Shown here: in pieces, positions 31,837 through 43,686 of the stretch | How positions within the stretch are numbered: position 1 is the stretch's first letter | Layout of the letters: every line of letters begins with the position of its first letter | NCBI GenBank assembly: GCA_903813345.2 | Contig: CAIIXF020000002.1 | Coordinates: 33,994,109 to 34,058,108 of the forward strand | Direction: 5' to 3' | Source of the DNA: Owenia fusiformis | Lineage: Eukaryota > Annelida > Polychaeta > Sabellida > Oweniidae | Length of the DNA: 64,000 nucleotides | The notes under the pieces: generated by a model | Database searches by the model: none | What the model saw: the letters and a program-made list of their open reading frames with translations, nothing else | Told to the model about the DNA's origin: nothing | Position numbers and translations under genes: made by a program

Positions 31837-33510
31837 GGTATGAGTACCGTAATCCAACTATAAAACGCTTACCCCCCATAGTGTTATATATCAAAATGTA
31901 CCTGTTCATATAGGGGTTCGATTGATCTTCATCAAATTATAGGGAGTCAGGTTACTTTTTCAGATATCAGCGTCCATTTATTGTGACTCGCGTTTGCTAC
32001 CACTTCCTCAATTCTGATATGATGGGCAAACGCGTAGTAAACGTGCTCACGTCGGAACTATTTTTGACCTACATCGCTATTTTCGTAATTCAAATGAAAG
32101 TTGAACTCCTCCTCTTTATTTTGATACCAAATAGTGGCATACTAGGTACCCTAGAAGCCAACTATGGCGTTATTTAGAACAATACCACGAGTTTTTAAAT
32201 GGACTATATAGGGGTCATACCTTTTGGCGGATGGATATGGAACCTCATACCTTAATGTGTTATGACATCACACTGATTTTTGTCTCTGCAACTTTTTTTG
32301 GCAGAAGATATCATTTCTAGTTCAAAAATGCATAAAAACGTCGGAAATGGCTGAATATGTGAAAAATTTATCCATTTAGGCTAGAAAGGGTTAATTTACC
32401 CTACCCCAAATACGTCTAAATATGCTAGTCTAACTTTGCCACTGTGACGTCACAAATCTAACCTGACTATCTCTGAGTTTATTGAAGAAAATGATACGTC
32501 TGACAAACAGCTTTCATTCCTATATGGCACACTTTCTACTAAGAGTTGCATCATTGACTAAATCTAAGACAAAGGCCCTGTGTCCCGAGGATTTTGACTG
32601 AAATTTGGCCATTTTCGCCAAAATCTAACTAAATTGCAGTTTCCTTCACACCTGTATTTTGAAATGAATATTGCTACAATGTAGCAATTTAAAAATCACA
32701 CATGCTTACTGTTTCTGTCGACCTGACACGTGTATCTAGCCTGTAAGAATGAAAAATCGCTACATTGTAGCAATTTCACTGAGATATGGGCCCTGAAAAT
32801 CATGTAATTTTAGCAAAAAATGAAGATATAACCTGCAATTTTGACGGAATTTCAGAGGGCTTTCTTTCATTCCAGACCCTCCACGGGCCTCTTATGACCA
32901 TTCTTATACTCACAATATGGTTGAAAGTGATTTCAAATCATTGTTTGCCCTACGCAGAACGAAAAAATCGATTCTGTTCTCAAATTCTGCTAGAATATTG
33001 GTCTCTGGCCAACTAGCAGACAATTTTAGGCCTCATATTAAGGTATGAGTACCGTAATCCAACACCAAATTCGAAAAATCATAACAATACTTTGCACATA
33101 TGGCGTTCGTGACCAACTATAAAACGCTTACCCCCCATAGTGTTATATATCAAAATGTATCTGTTCATATAGGGGTTCGATTGATCTTCATCAAATTATA
33201 GGGAGTCAGGTTACTTTTTCAGATATCAGCGTCCATTTATTGTGACTCGCGTTTGCTACCACTTCCTCAATTCTGATATGATGGGCAAACGCGTAGTAAA
33301 CGTGCTCACGTCGGAACTATTTTTGACCTACATCGCTATTTTCGTAATTCAAATGAAAGTTGAACTCCTCCTCTTTATTTTGATACCAAATAGTGGCATA
33401 CTAGGTACCCTAGAAGCCAACTATGGCGTTATTTAGAACAATACCACGAGTTTTTAAATGGACTATATAGGGGTCATACCTTTTGGCGGATGGATATGGA
33501 ACCTCATACC
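31837..33510. mobile_element. Direct-repeat-flanked insertion (R-internal-R), recent
   Basis: Two near-identical direct repeats (31837-32251, 415 bp; 33042-33510, 469 bp) flank about 790 bp of non-coding sequence. They differ by one substitution seen and a 54-bp gap in the first. Each repeat starts GGTATGAG and ends CTCATACC. The whole is flanked by TTAT (31833-31836 and 33511-33514). It could be a non-autonomous LTR-type (TRIM-like) element, although the ends are not TG..CA, or a composite of two copies of a TIR element. It encodes nothing recognisable. The identical 64-codon frame in both repeats is a by-product of their identity. Confidence 0.7.
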
Positions 33511-33699
33511 TTATAGTCAGAGGGGGAGAAACACCAGGGTTCAAAGATGACATACGCTTATAATGTAAATCTGTATTGAGATGACATCGTCGCTGATTGG
33601 TCAAAAGTCGACAAACAAATGACGTCATCAATGGCGGTTTAAAAATTTTCGAAATACGCTTCGAATAATATTATGTTCATTTCTGGCGTGTTAACCAAT

Positions 33700-34240
33700 A
33701 TCAAAGCTTCTCATTTCACATCAAGATAAAGAAAGGTGTACGGAATATGCCAATATCAATTAAACCATTCCATCGAAGCGTAGTATTTGATAACTAGCCG
33801 ATGAAAATTCGAACGAACGAAGGTGGTAAGCAAGAGAGGTAATTCTGTCTGTCATCTTTAAACTCTGGGGCTTTCCCTCCTCTTCCTTATAGTAAATGGG
33901 GACAAAATGGTGGCCATTTTGAAAATGGCCGCCTTCTACCAAAAGTGTCATGAGACAGTGTGCCATGCTTATAGTATTCACATACCAAATATTAACAATA
34001 TCGCTCTGCTGCTTTTCGAGTTATAGTAAAATATGTTAAAATGGCGGGCATTTTAAATAAAAAATGGCCGCCTTCTTCCAAAAGAGTCATTAGACAGTGT
34101 GCAATGCTTATAGTATTCACATTACAAATATAAACAAAATAGCTCCACTACTTTTCGAGTTTTAGTAGAATACATTAAAATAGCGGCAATTTTGAAAAAT
34201 GGCCGCCTTCTACCAAAAGTGTTTGTGTGCCATGCACAGT
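33700..34240. repeat. Cluster of diverged ATGGCCGCC-type repeat units
   Basis: AATGGCCGCCTTCT.CCAAAA, then GTGTGCCATGC or similar, then CATACCAAATAT..CTTTTCGAGTT recurs at about 33925, 34065 and 34198 with a period of about 140 bp. The preceding 33725-33890 resembles 23803-23970 (AGATAAAGAAAGGTGTA.GGAATATG). Confidence 0.6.
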
Positions 34241-35590
34241 TCAAAGGTCAATTCAAATAGTGGTGATTTTTCAGCTAGATATAATTTCATGTTTTATACA
34301 TGTAAAATGATATATTTCTAAAAGAAAGTTTTATCTGTAGTGGTAAACATACAGGGAACATTCAGGAAGAAGACATATTTGGAAGTTGAAAAAATTCATA
34401 TATTTTGAATAGTGAAGCAATATTATACATGCCATTGGGCATTTATATGCACACACTAACTCACATAAATAGAGAATTGGACATAATAGAGCTGGTTATA
34501 CTTTGTATTAGTACAGCTCTACCTGTACTTTTCTGAGGTCAACATGCCCCATGGAAGAAACATATCAGGGCAACACAGACAGAATGGAGTGCACACTGCC
34601 CTGGCCATTACTAATAGGCCTACATTTCAACAGCAGCAGCAGCAGTAGCAGCTTCCTATAATTGACTATAAGGTAAAATTCAAAATGCTCGATGCAACGC
34701 AAGATGGCAATTTATAATACATCATACAGTTCCACAGGTTATACAGGCCGCAGGACTGGTTTGTGATTTGGGAAGTTTACTAAGTGCCCAATACATTCCT
34801 AGCTTAAAGACATGTTAATGAGACTTCTCCGTGGCATTTTTTCTTTATTCCTTTTTGTTTTAAATTTTTACACCATAACATTAACTAACTACTCAATATG
34901 CAACTTTTCACCCGTAGAATTTTAAAATATTAAGTTTGAAAATTCCATTTTTATAATGGAGCTCAATGGGAAATGACATAATTTGGATATTTTCAAATGT
35001 AGCGGCGTGATTTTCTTGAAATTGACAGATATAATAAATATTGGTAAGACAAAATGTTTGAAGAAAAATGAAGAAAATTCACCGTCCTAGTTACGCAAAA
35101 TATAGAAAAACGTGAAATAATCATAAAAACCTATAAAAATAGATTGAAGGGGGTGATATTCATTTTCAATGTGCCTTTCACTACTGCAGGGTAACCATAG
35201 TTTTGGTAATGGTTTACTAATTTTAAAAGCATATCTTCCGGCATGTGTATCAAGCGGAAGTAATACAATAAGTGAGTTATCATTAATTGGAATGGTATTA
35301 TCGTATTCCTTAGCAATTATGACAAAAAGGTTAAATCAATCATATCACATACAAGTTCTTACCATCAAATCGATCTGTTATAATGCATATTAAACAATAT
35401 AGCAGTAAATCTTCAAATTCAAAAATTGAGCTAAATTGTAATATTTCTCCTATATTCCCATAGCTAACCATTTATTTAATGATATAGGTTTTTAATATTC
35501 TTTATCTTATAAATTTTTATATATGTTTTTACAGGTAACATCTTTTGGTTTTTGAAAGCTGCCTTTTGTTGCAGGACTATTTTTAATAAT
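34240..35590. other. No gene recognised; right end may be decayed LINE B tail
   Basis: A short (CAG)n tract lies at about 34630-34653. From about 35120 the - strand may continue the decayed C-terminal part of LINE B, but frames are too broken to say so with confidence. The rest is AT-rich and featureless. Confidence 0.35.
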
Positions 35591-36606
35591 TTAGTTTAGT
35601 CTGCGATAGCACGTACTATTCCTCAGTCTATACTTCATGAAATCTATTTTAATACCAAATTCTTCACTTAAAGATTCGTTAGTTTTAAAAGAATCATCTC
35701 TATTAAGAAGATCATTTATTTTGTTTATTCCTGCAGCATGCCATTCTTTGTAGAAAATTGACTTGTTATTCACCTTTACGTGTTTGTTGTTCCTTATATA
35801 TTGAAGTGTAGTACATCTTCCCATGTTTCAATTTTAATTTCGTTAAAGGAAGCCCAAACATCTAGCATTTTTACATAACATTTTGGCAAATAATTTAAGT
35901 TTAGGAAATTTGTATTGAAGTTGCAGTCAAACAAGAACTTGCCACCACTTTGTCCAAGATATGCCAGGGGTATGGTCATCCAGGTTGCTAATTTATTCTT
36001 TTTAAACCTATTTAACCAAACACATTTAAGGGCTTTATCCATTAATTGATAATCAATCATTTTAAGACCACCTTCCTTAATTGGCGCAATTAACTTTTGG
36101 AGGCTTTTTATTCCACAAATATTCAAAAATTGCTTTATTGATATCATTTATTATGTTCTCAGGAATATATTGTACTGCACTTAAAAAATGTTTGCTGTGA
36201 GATACCTAATGATTTAATTATTTGAATTTTTCCTTCAGAAGTTAAGTTTCTTTGTTTCCAAATATTCAGTTTACTTTTCATGGCTTCTACGAGGGTTGTC
36301 CCAGAAGTAATGCACTATATGCTCTAACTTTCTTTAATATTCCTCAATTAAGCTGAAATTTTGTGTATGTAACAACTGAAGTTTTATCTATTATATCCTT
36401 AAGTTCCAGCTCAAATATTTTTTTTTTTTGTGTTTATTTTTTTTTCTCAATATACATTTTCACTACACAAGGATACAAGGATACAAGTGATTTGCTGTAA
36501 GCCGTTTTTACAAATGAAATAGAAATACAAAGAATACCAAATTCGACACATAGACCCATTCCACTCACACGACATTCATTCAATCATGCATACCACACAC
36601 ATACAA

Positions 36607-36834
36607 TCACTCATCAAAAATATTTTCCAGTCTGAGACCTTCGTTTAAATAGGCTTGAAATCCAACACAAGTCAGTGGCATGTTGGAATAATAAGCTGTA
36701 TGAACATAGTATTTTAATATCAAAACGGAAAAGTTAAACTTTCTAAAATGTTTCCTATCGAAATACCCAACAATGACGTGTTGCTCATTTTTTATAATAT
36801 TTAACAAATCATTGTAAATACCATTATGTGGCAC
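36607..36834 (-). CDS. C-terminal continuation of LINE A ORF2 after an in-frame TAG
   Basis: The reading frame of ORF2 continues for 75 codons after the TAG at 36835-36837. It begins VPHNGIYNDLLNIIKNEQHV and ends LRLENIFDE. Either TAG is a recent nonsense change in this copy, or the frame beyond it is chance; the length and lysine/isoleucine-rich composition favour the first. Confidence 0.5.
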   Translation of the reverse strand: MPHNGIYNDLLNIIKNEQHVIVGYFDRKHFRKFNFSVLILKYYVHTAYYSNMPLTCVGFQAYLNEGLRLENIFDE

Positions 36835-39800
36835 CTAATACTCCCTCTTGGGGGTCATAGCCACTAAAACCTGTAAATATGTTACATTGATTTTAATAAA
36901 AAAAAAAAAAAAGTGTATATCCTTTTCTCTCCATTGATCTCCGAAATATTTTAAAAGACTTTTGATGTTCTTGCACTCCCAAAAACGGTGGACAATCGTC
37001 TCTTTTTGGCCGCAAAAATCACATTTATCATTCGTACGTATACCAACAAGTTTAAGGTACAAATTTGAGGCATAAATATTATTAATAATCTTATACTGTA
37101 ATTCCCAAAAAGCGTGGTTTTTGGTTATGTCATATACCATTGAACACATATCTCGAGCGTTAACATTATATTTGCAACATAAGCGCTTAACGCTTATTGA
37201 TTCAGAAAAACATTGTTGATTGATGTACAATTGAATCATTTTTGTATTCAAATTTTTGATGTGGACCGTTTTGTTACCAATAAAAAACTCTTCGATGCTT
37301 TCAGTATATTCGGTTTCACACTTCGCTTTCGGATCGCTTTTTAAAATTGATTTCCATTTCTTTGGAATGGAAGATATTAGGCTAATGTAGTCTAAAAAGT
37401 CTATATCCACCTGGAACTTGTATTTAAAATCATTCAGTTCCATAAAACTACCATTCCCATTTAGTAAATCATTTATTTGAACAACCCCCATTTCGAAAAG
37501 GCTTTTTTGAAATATCTGTTTACCCTCCCTAAGTATGTATTTATTATGCCATAGTATCTCGCTCTTTACCTCAGAACTGTTTTTTGGTTCCTCCGTCTCA
37601 CTTACCGTTGAATAATATGAAAGAGCATTCATATAGAAATCGGGGATTTTTTGTTTAAATAGGCGTACATCATATCTACATTGCAGAAGTAGATTAAGAC
37701 CGCCAAAATGTTCAAAATATATTCGCGGAATCACTTTCCAGTGGCTAAGTTGGTCATCAAGGAATCGTTTAAGCCACATAATTTTTAGTGCTTTTTCCAT
37801 CGATGTCATGTTCACCATACGAATGCCCCCCTGATCATAAGATCCGACCACAGTATTTCGCTTTATTTTATCCCGTTTCCCTTTCCACAAAAAATTATAA
37901 ATCAAAGTATTCACCTTTGAAATGATGCTGTCGGGCGTAACAGTCATGGACATAGAATATACGATCTGTGAAACTGCAAGGGATTTGATTATCATAATAC
38001 GACCGTAAATAGTGAGATTTCGCTTACCCCAGAGGTTCAGAATCCTCTTCAACGATTCTATTTTCCGGTCAAAATTTATCGCCTTATTATGCTCTGGATC
38101 GTATGATACACTGATGCCTAAAAACTTACTTGGCCTCTTTACCCAAATACAGCCCCCAATATTCGGATTTACACCATCATGGTTGGCACCAACACTAAAA
38201 CATTCGGTTTTTTCCTTATTAATTTTTAGGCCCGATAATTGATAAAAAATTTCGAAAATGCTTAAGGCAGCTTCAAGGGAATTTGCATCTTTGAGTATTA
38301 GAGACGTGTCATCGGCATACATAATCAATTTCTGAGTGTGGCCATTTAGATCGATTCCTTTCACATTTTCATCTTGCCTGATCTTAAGGGCAAGAACCTC
38401 AATACATATAACAAAAAGGGAGCAACTTAACGGATCTCCTTGACGGACACCCATATGTACTTTAAACCACCCAGTAGAATGCCCGTTGTTCAATACGCAG
38501 CTATTGATATCAGTGTAAAAGAGCTTAACCCAACGGATTAACTCATCGCCAAAATTAAAGTACCGCAACGCAAAATCAATAAAACTCCATTCGATACTGT
38601 CATATGCTTTTTCAAAGTCAATTAAAGAAATAATGCCTGGTATTTTCCTTTCTCTAGTATATACTAGTAAATCCTCCATAAATCGAATGTTTTCGCCAAT
38701 CAGTCTTCCTTTGACAAAGGCAGTCTGATCGGGTTCAATAATCGCGCAGAGAACCGCTTCAATTCTCTTACTTACCACTTTAGAAACAATTTTATAATCT
38801 ATATTTAACAATGAAATTGGACGCCAGTTTTTAAGCAGAGATAAATCCTTTCCCGATTTTTCAATCAAAGATATTACGCCCTGCCTTTGACTAACAGATA
38901 AGAGTCCAACTCTAAGTGAGAGGTTAAAACTGTCAACAACACCTGTCGAAATGTCGTTCCAAAATGCTTTATACCATTCGGCCGAAAGGCCATCACTCCC
39001 CGGTGTTTTGTTCGACTTAAAAGTTGAGAGAACTTTAAAGCATTCTGCTTCAGTAAGTCTGAGTTCGCACGATGCCTTCTGCGCTTCAGATAGTTTACGC
39101 GACTGTAGATTATTAGTAAAAATGTCAAAATCTTTGAAATCGGGCGAGACCTTTTCAGAGCATAAATCTTGATAAAAGAGTTTAATTTCATTCAAAAAAC
39201 GAGTATCATTTTCGATACTTACTCCACCAATCGACAAATTTGTTATGTGTTTTTTCTCGTGGTTTGATTTTTCCAAATTAAAGAAAAAAGACGTACATCT
39301 TTCATTTTTTTCATACTGGTCAATTTTTGCTCGGACCAAATGACCTTCCGCCTTATAGATACACATTTTTTCAAGTTTGACTTTTGCTCTTTCATAGGCT
39401 TCACATACCGAAGAGATTAAGGTAGAGCCGTCACTTGCAATTAAAGATTCAAGATGTTCGATCTCCTTTAGTAACTCAAGTTCAGCTTTTCGATTCTCAC
39501 GACATTTTAACTTTGAAAAATGTATTGTCTTTTCCTTAATTTTGAACTTCATGAATTCCCATAATTCGATCTTGCTGAGATCACGGTGCTCGTCACGTAA
39601 TTTTGTTATGAGGCTTCGGATGCTTAAAGAGTACTCCTCGTCTTGTAGCAAACTATTATTAAATTTCCAAAAACCCGCCCCCCTCATTTCTGTATCCAAA
39701 CCAATATTAAGTCGTAATAATTTATGATCAGAAAGAATGGCAGGCTCGATAAAGCACTCACAATTCTTTTTGATCCTCCTGTCAACAAAAAACATATCAA

Positions 39801-40458
39801 TCCTACTTTTAAATTTTGAATTTTTAAACTCATCCTTCGCAAAGGACTCATAAGTATATTGTACCGCAGAAGGGTTTAACGTTCTCCAGATATCAAAAAG
39901 ATTAAAATCATGTATCATTGATCTCACGATACCGGCAGATTCGGATTCTTTATGTTTTGTCATTCCGTAGGAATATCTATCCGTATTAGGGTCGAGAATC
40001 ATGTTACAATCACCTCCTATAATCAAAAAATCTGAAGCAAAGTTCGTTGAAATATGAGTGTGAAGCTTTTCAAAGAAAGTCTTATTTTCGTGACTATCGT
40101 TTGGCGCGTAGATATTCACAAAAGTATAAGAGTGAGTACCTATTTTACATTTAATGATAACATACCTACCTGACGAATGTGTATCGATATCCAAAATGTC
40201 ATATCGCTGATGTTTAGAAAAAAGTATAGCGACTCCACGCTCGCTCCGTTTTTGACCATGCGCAAAATATATATCAGATCCCCATTCCCATTTCCACATA
40301 TTTTCATCGGCTATTGACGAATGGGTTTCTTGTAGAAAAACAACATCAAGTCTTTTTCTTTTCAGAAATAAGAAAATAGACGCCCTCTTTTTATTTTGTC
40401 TCAGTCCCTTCGTATTTAGGGACCCTAAATTTAAGTTACGGATAGGAGCAATATGGTT
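36835..40458 (-). CDS. LINE A ORF2: endonuclease-reverse transcriptase
   Basis: The frame is open from 40458 to the TAG at 36835-36837. The first ATG is at 40299, but the frame above it encodes the start of the AP-endonuclease (NLNLGSLNTKGLRQNKKRA, then VVFLQETHSS with the metal-binding Glu), so translation should begin upstream of that ATG. The endonuclease continues with FVNIYAPND, GGDCNMILDPNTDR and SDHKLLRLN. Reverse transcriptase: GSDGLSAEWYKAFW, NWRPISLLNIDYKIVSK, IDFEKAYDSIEW, GVRQGDPLSCSLFV and the YADD box. A C-terminal Cys-rich part (CDFCGQKETIVHRFWEC) follows. It nicks target DNA and primes reverse transcription from the nick. About 1,207 codons, within the L1 ORF2 size range. Confidence 0.92.
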   Translation of the reverse strand, partial: NHIAPIRNLNLGSLNTKGLRQNKKRASIFLFLKRKRLDVVFLQETHSSIADENMWKWEWGSDIYFAHGQKRSERGVAILFSKHQRYDILDIDTHSSGRYVIIKCKIGTHSYTFVNIYAPNDSHENKTFFEKLHTHISTNFASDFLIIGGDCNMILDPNTDRYSYGMTKHKESESAGIVRSMIHDFNLFDIWRTLNPSAVQYTYESFAKDEFKNSKFKSRIDMFFVDRRIKKNCECFIEPAILSDHKLLRLNIGLDTEMRGAGFWKFNNSLLQDEEYSLSIRSLITKLRDEHRDLSKIELWEFMKFKIKEKTIHFSKLKCRENRKAELELLKEIEHLESLIASDGSTLISSVCEAYERAKVKLEKMCIYKAEGHLVRAKIDQYEKNERCTSFFFNLEKSNHEKKHITNLSIGGVSIENDTRFLNEIKLFYQDLCSEKVSPDFKDFDIFTNNLQSRKLSEAQKASCELRLTEAECFKVLSTFKSNKTPGSDGLSAEWYKAFWNDISTGVVDSFNLSLRVGLLSVSQRQGVISLIEKSGKDLSLLKNWRPISLLNIDYKIVSKVVSKRIEAVLCAIIEPDQTAFVKGRLIGENIRFMEDLLVYTRERKIPGIISLIDFEKAYDSIEWSFIDFALRYFNFGDELIRWVKLFYTDINSCVLNNGHSTGWFKVHMGVRQGDPLSCSLFVICIEVLALKIRQDENVKGIDLNGHTQKLIMYADDTSLILKDANSLEAALSIFEIFYQLSGLKINKEKTECFSVGANHDGVNPNIGGCIWVKRPSKFLGISVSYDPEHNKAINFDRKIESLKRILNLWGKRNLTIYGRIMIIKSLAVSQIVYSMSMTVTPDSIISKVNTLIYNFLWKGKRDKIKRNTVVGSYDQGGIRMVNMTSMEKALKIMWLKRFLDDQLSHWKVIPRIYFEHFGGLNLLLQCRYDVRLFKQKIPDFYMNALSYYSTVSETEEPKNSSEVKSEILWHNKYILREGKQIFQKSLFEMGVVQINDLLNGNGSFMELNDFKYKFQVDIDFLDYISLISSIPKKWKSILKSDPKAKCETEYTESIEEFFIGNKTVHIKNLNTKMIQLYINQQCFSESISVKRLCCKYNVNARDMCSMVYDITKNHAFWELQYKIINNIYASNLYLKLVGIRTNDKCDFCGQKETIVHRFWECKNIKSLLKYFGDQWREKDIHFFFFFIKINVTYLQVLVAMTPKREY

Positions 40459-43400
40459 TCACCAAAGACTTAGCCATAAGACCGCGTAACACAGGCATAC
40501 ATACATTATACTTGCCCAGGTGGTCAAAACCCCGGAGGAATATCAGATAAAAGCATTTTATATTTTTTCGGTCTAGTGCATCTACAGATAGGATATAACA
40601 CACTACCTCATACCTTACACAATAAAAACTCGTATATGTATTTGAGTTACTCACATAAATCCTGTTCAATACAAAAGACATGCACACACAAAAGGCATTC
40701 AGGTGCAACACACTCACGCACATCAAAGCACACATTATCGCACATAAATACATGGTATGATTTGCAAAGTCACAAAAACATACATTCACACCCAAACATT
40801 CGAGACTCACAGAGTATTTAACAGAAACAATATTCATTTTCAAAATACAAAAAGACGCCGCTTCAAAAACCTTTGCATGGAAGTCCAGTCGTATGCGTAC
40901 AGTAGCGGTAATAATTCAATATACAGTTTTAAAAAAATGTGGTTTACAGAACATAAGTTATATACCCTTCTCAACCATTACTTAAATTCCTACAATAAAT
41001 CACCCTGGCTGTTGGGAATAGTCAGTATAGTTACGCCCTGACTATCTAAAAAGATTATTTAAAGGGGCCTACAATTGAAACACTTTTATAAATGTTTGAA
41101 TGTTTGATCGAGAAACACAAAATCGAAAAAATGGCCCCATAAGTATTTGTAAGTAGTAAGCATTGTTTCGAAAAAAAGAAAACCTCTAGCTAGCTACTAG
41201 CCATCAGTTACATCCCTCTATTAATAAACCTTGGAATTTATAGATAGGTTTCGCCTTCGCACCCAAGAAACAGGTAACTCACAAAGCAACCCAATTAACA
41301 GGTTACTCAAAAGGCAATTCAAGAAACAGGTAACTCAAATGGCAACCCAAGAAACGGGTTACTCAAAAGGGGTCTACATTTAAGAACGTATAGACATATT
41401 TTTGATACATGATTGAGATAAACAAGGTTGAGAAAGCTGCCCATAAATCACAATTAAGTAACCAGTGTTGTTTCAAGTAAAAAAAGAAAACTAAATTTAC
41501 ATATTGAAAAATATCAATAGGAGTATCATCACATAAGGTAAACCTAAAAAATACATGCTGCCAAAACATCAGTTGCTACATAAGACGCTAACATATTGTT
41601 ATTGAAGAGGCTACCTTGCACAACCAGGTTACTGTTTTGACAATGCATCTTTTACAGTACCAAAAATACTCGTTTCCATCATAAGTGGGTACTGGCAGAT
41701 CATATAAATCTTTGACCATTTTCAATGGTGTAACTATTCAAAATGCAACCCAAGAAACACGTTAATCAAAAGAGTCTACATTTAAGAACGTAATAAACAT
41801 ATTTTTGATACGTGATTGAGATACACAAGATTGAAAAGGCTGTCCCATGAATCACACTTGAGTAGTTTCAAAAAGAAAAAAGAAACACTGAATATACATA
41901 TTGAGAAATATTAATCATCACATAAGGTAAAAACCTAAAATAATACTTGCTGCCAACATCCGCGGCTACATAAAACGCTTTACATTTTGTTAGTGTAGGG
42001 GCTACATTACACAACCAGATTATTGTTTTAACAAAACATTTTTTACAATACCAAAAATGCTTGTTTCCATCGTAGATGGGTACTGGAAGATAATATAAAT
42101 CGTTGACCATTTTCAATGGTGTAACTATATCTCTTACGCAGTGTAAATTCATCACAACTTGATCTATCCAAAAAAGGCCATTAAATTGTACTGAGAAACA
42201 TTACAAGTTATTTCTTGAAATATTTGCACATTGCTTTACATGTACTAACTTGACTCTGAAAAGAAAACATCATTCGGTTATAATCTACAGGAATGGCGAA
42301 AAATAACTGCAACCCTACAGTCTAGTTCGTAAAAGGTTTAAGTATTGGTTAGGCAGAGCATAGCATGCTATACAAGGTATGTATTGACCAATCGTAAAAC
42401 AGGCAGATTTCCATTTCTAACAAGCAAGATCATTCATCATTCCATGTTTTGCCTGTTGATATGTGACACTTACCAAACTTAGGATACAGAGGCTATTCAT
42501 TTATCAGACATATCCTAATATCGATTTTTACCTCAAAATAGTAGGAAGACAAGACAACACCTGTATAACAATTAGGCATGATATGGTTGCGTTATCGTTT
42601 CTTAAGATTAAATAGCAGTGGTTAGCACACATGGAAAAAAGAGACACCACTCACATAATTTACAGATGAAACAACATTTGTTTTGAAACTGACTTGCTTT
42701 GAAATTGTAATTTTGACCATTGGAACGTGTAAAAATAAATAAAAATTAATACCCTATACAGTATACAGATTACAAAGTGCGAAGTCGTGTAAAACAGATA
42801 ATACGGGTTTTATACCAGTTAACATTGCCATTTTAGTATGCAATCAAGAATCATTAACCTGGAAATAGCTTTTACATTTCGATGTAAATTGCAAACAGCA
42901 CAAAATTGTGCATGAGGTTTTGTCTTCACTAATATGTGCCCCTACAAAGGACATATTGTCATAAAATTAAAGTAAATGCATTCCATATACGAAACAACCA
43001 CAAACTTCCGTAATTTTTCGAAGTATTACAACTATGAAGCAATTATATGTGGTGGAAATAGAAAGGATTTAATGCAATCTAAATGTATTAAACAAAAGTA
43101 AATCACGCAAAAGACATATTGTCATAAAATGAAAGTAAATGCATTTCATGTACGAAACAACCACAAACTTCCGTAATTTTTCGAAGTATTACAACTATGA
43201 AGCAATTATATGTGGTGGAAATAGAAAGGATTTAATGCAATCTAAATGTATTAAACAAACGTAAATCACGCAAAAGACATATTGTCATAAAATGAAAGTT
43301 ACTGGATTTCATTTACGAAACAACCACAAACTTCCGTACTTTTTCGAAATATTGCAACTATGAAGCAATTATATGTGGGGGAAATAGAAAAGATATTAAA

Positions 43401-43686
43401 CAAACGTAAAATAAAAAAAAAAAAAATCTATCAAGTAAATGCCTATGTCCATGGTATAACCATTGCATTTAACAGTCCAACTGTCATACATGTAAGTTGT
43501 AGTAATCAATCTGAAAAAGGTAAATGTCAGTCTTTGATCAATATACCTAACTGTGTTTGTTAAGCATGAGTCCCCATATAAAACTGTATGTGGAGTTAGC
43601 TAAATGCATTTTGTTATAATGCACTGATGATTTTCACCTTGAAAAGATAGAGTCAGTCTTTCTCGTCCACACAGTATAATATATAT
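40459..43686 (-). repeat. 3.2-kb inter-ORF spacer of LINE A with internal duplications
   Basis: There is no frame with a recognisable domain. Two head-to-tail copies of about 400 bp (41371-41733 and 41774-42128; GTCTACATTTAAGAACGTA to CATTTTCAATGGTGTAACTA) lie here. Three head-to-tail copies of about 190 bp sit between 42953 and 43400 (AAAGACATATTGTCATAAAA opens units two and three). Short AAGAAACAGGTAACTCA repeats lie at 41265-41355. Most L1-type LINEs have a far shorter gap between ORFs. Confidence 0.7.

Noticed and set aside
31983-33436. Identical 64-residue frame at two places, possibly a conserved peptide
   Set aside because: The identity comes from the recent duplication of the whole direct repeat, not from selection on a peptide.
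34631-34652. (CAG)n tract as a possible expanded repeat in a gene
   Set aside because: It is only about seven units with an interruption and no surrounding coding frame or exon.
40436-40843. 135-codon Cys-rich frame just upstream of LINE A ORF2
   Set aside because: It is in another frame from ORF2, overlaps the start of the endonuclease, and has no recognisable domain.
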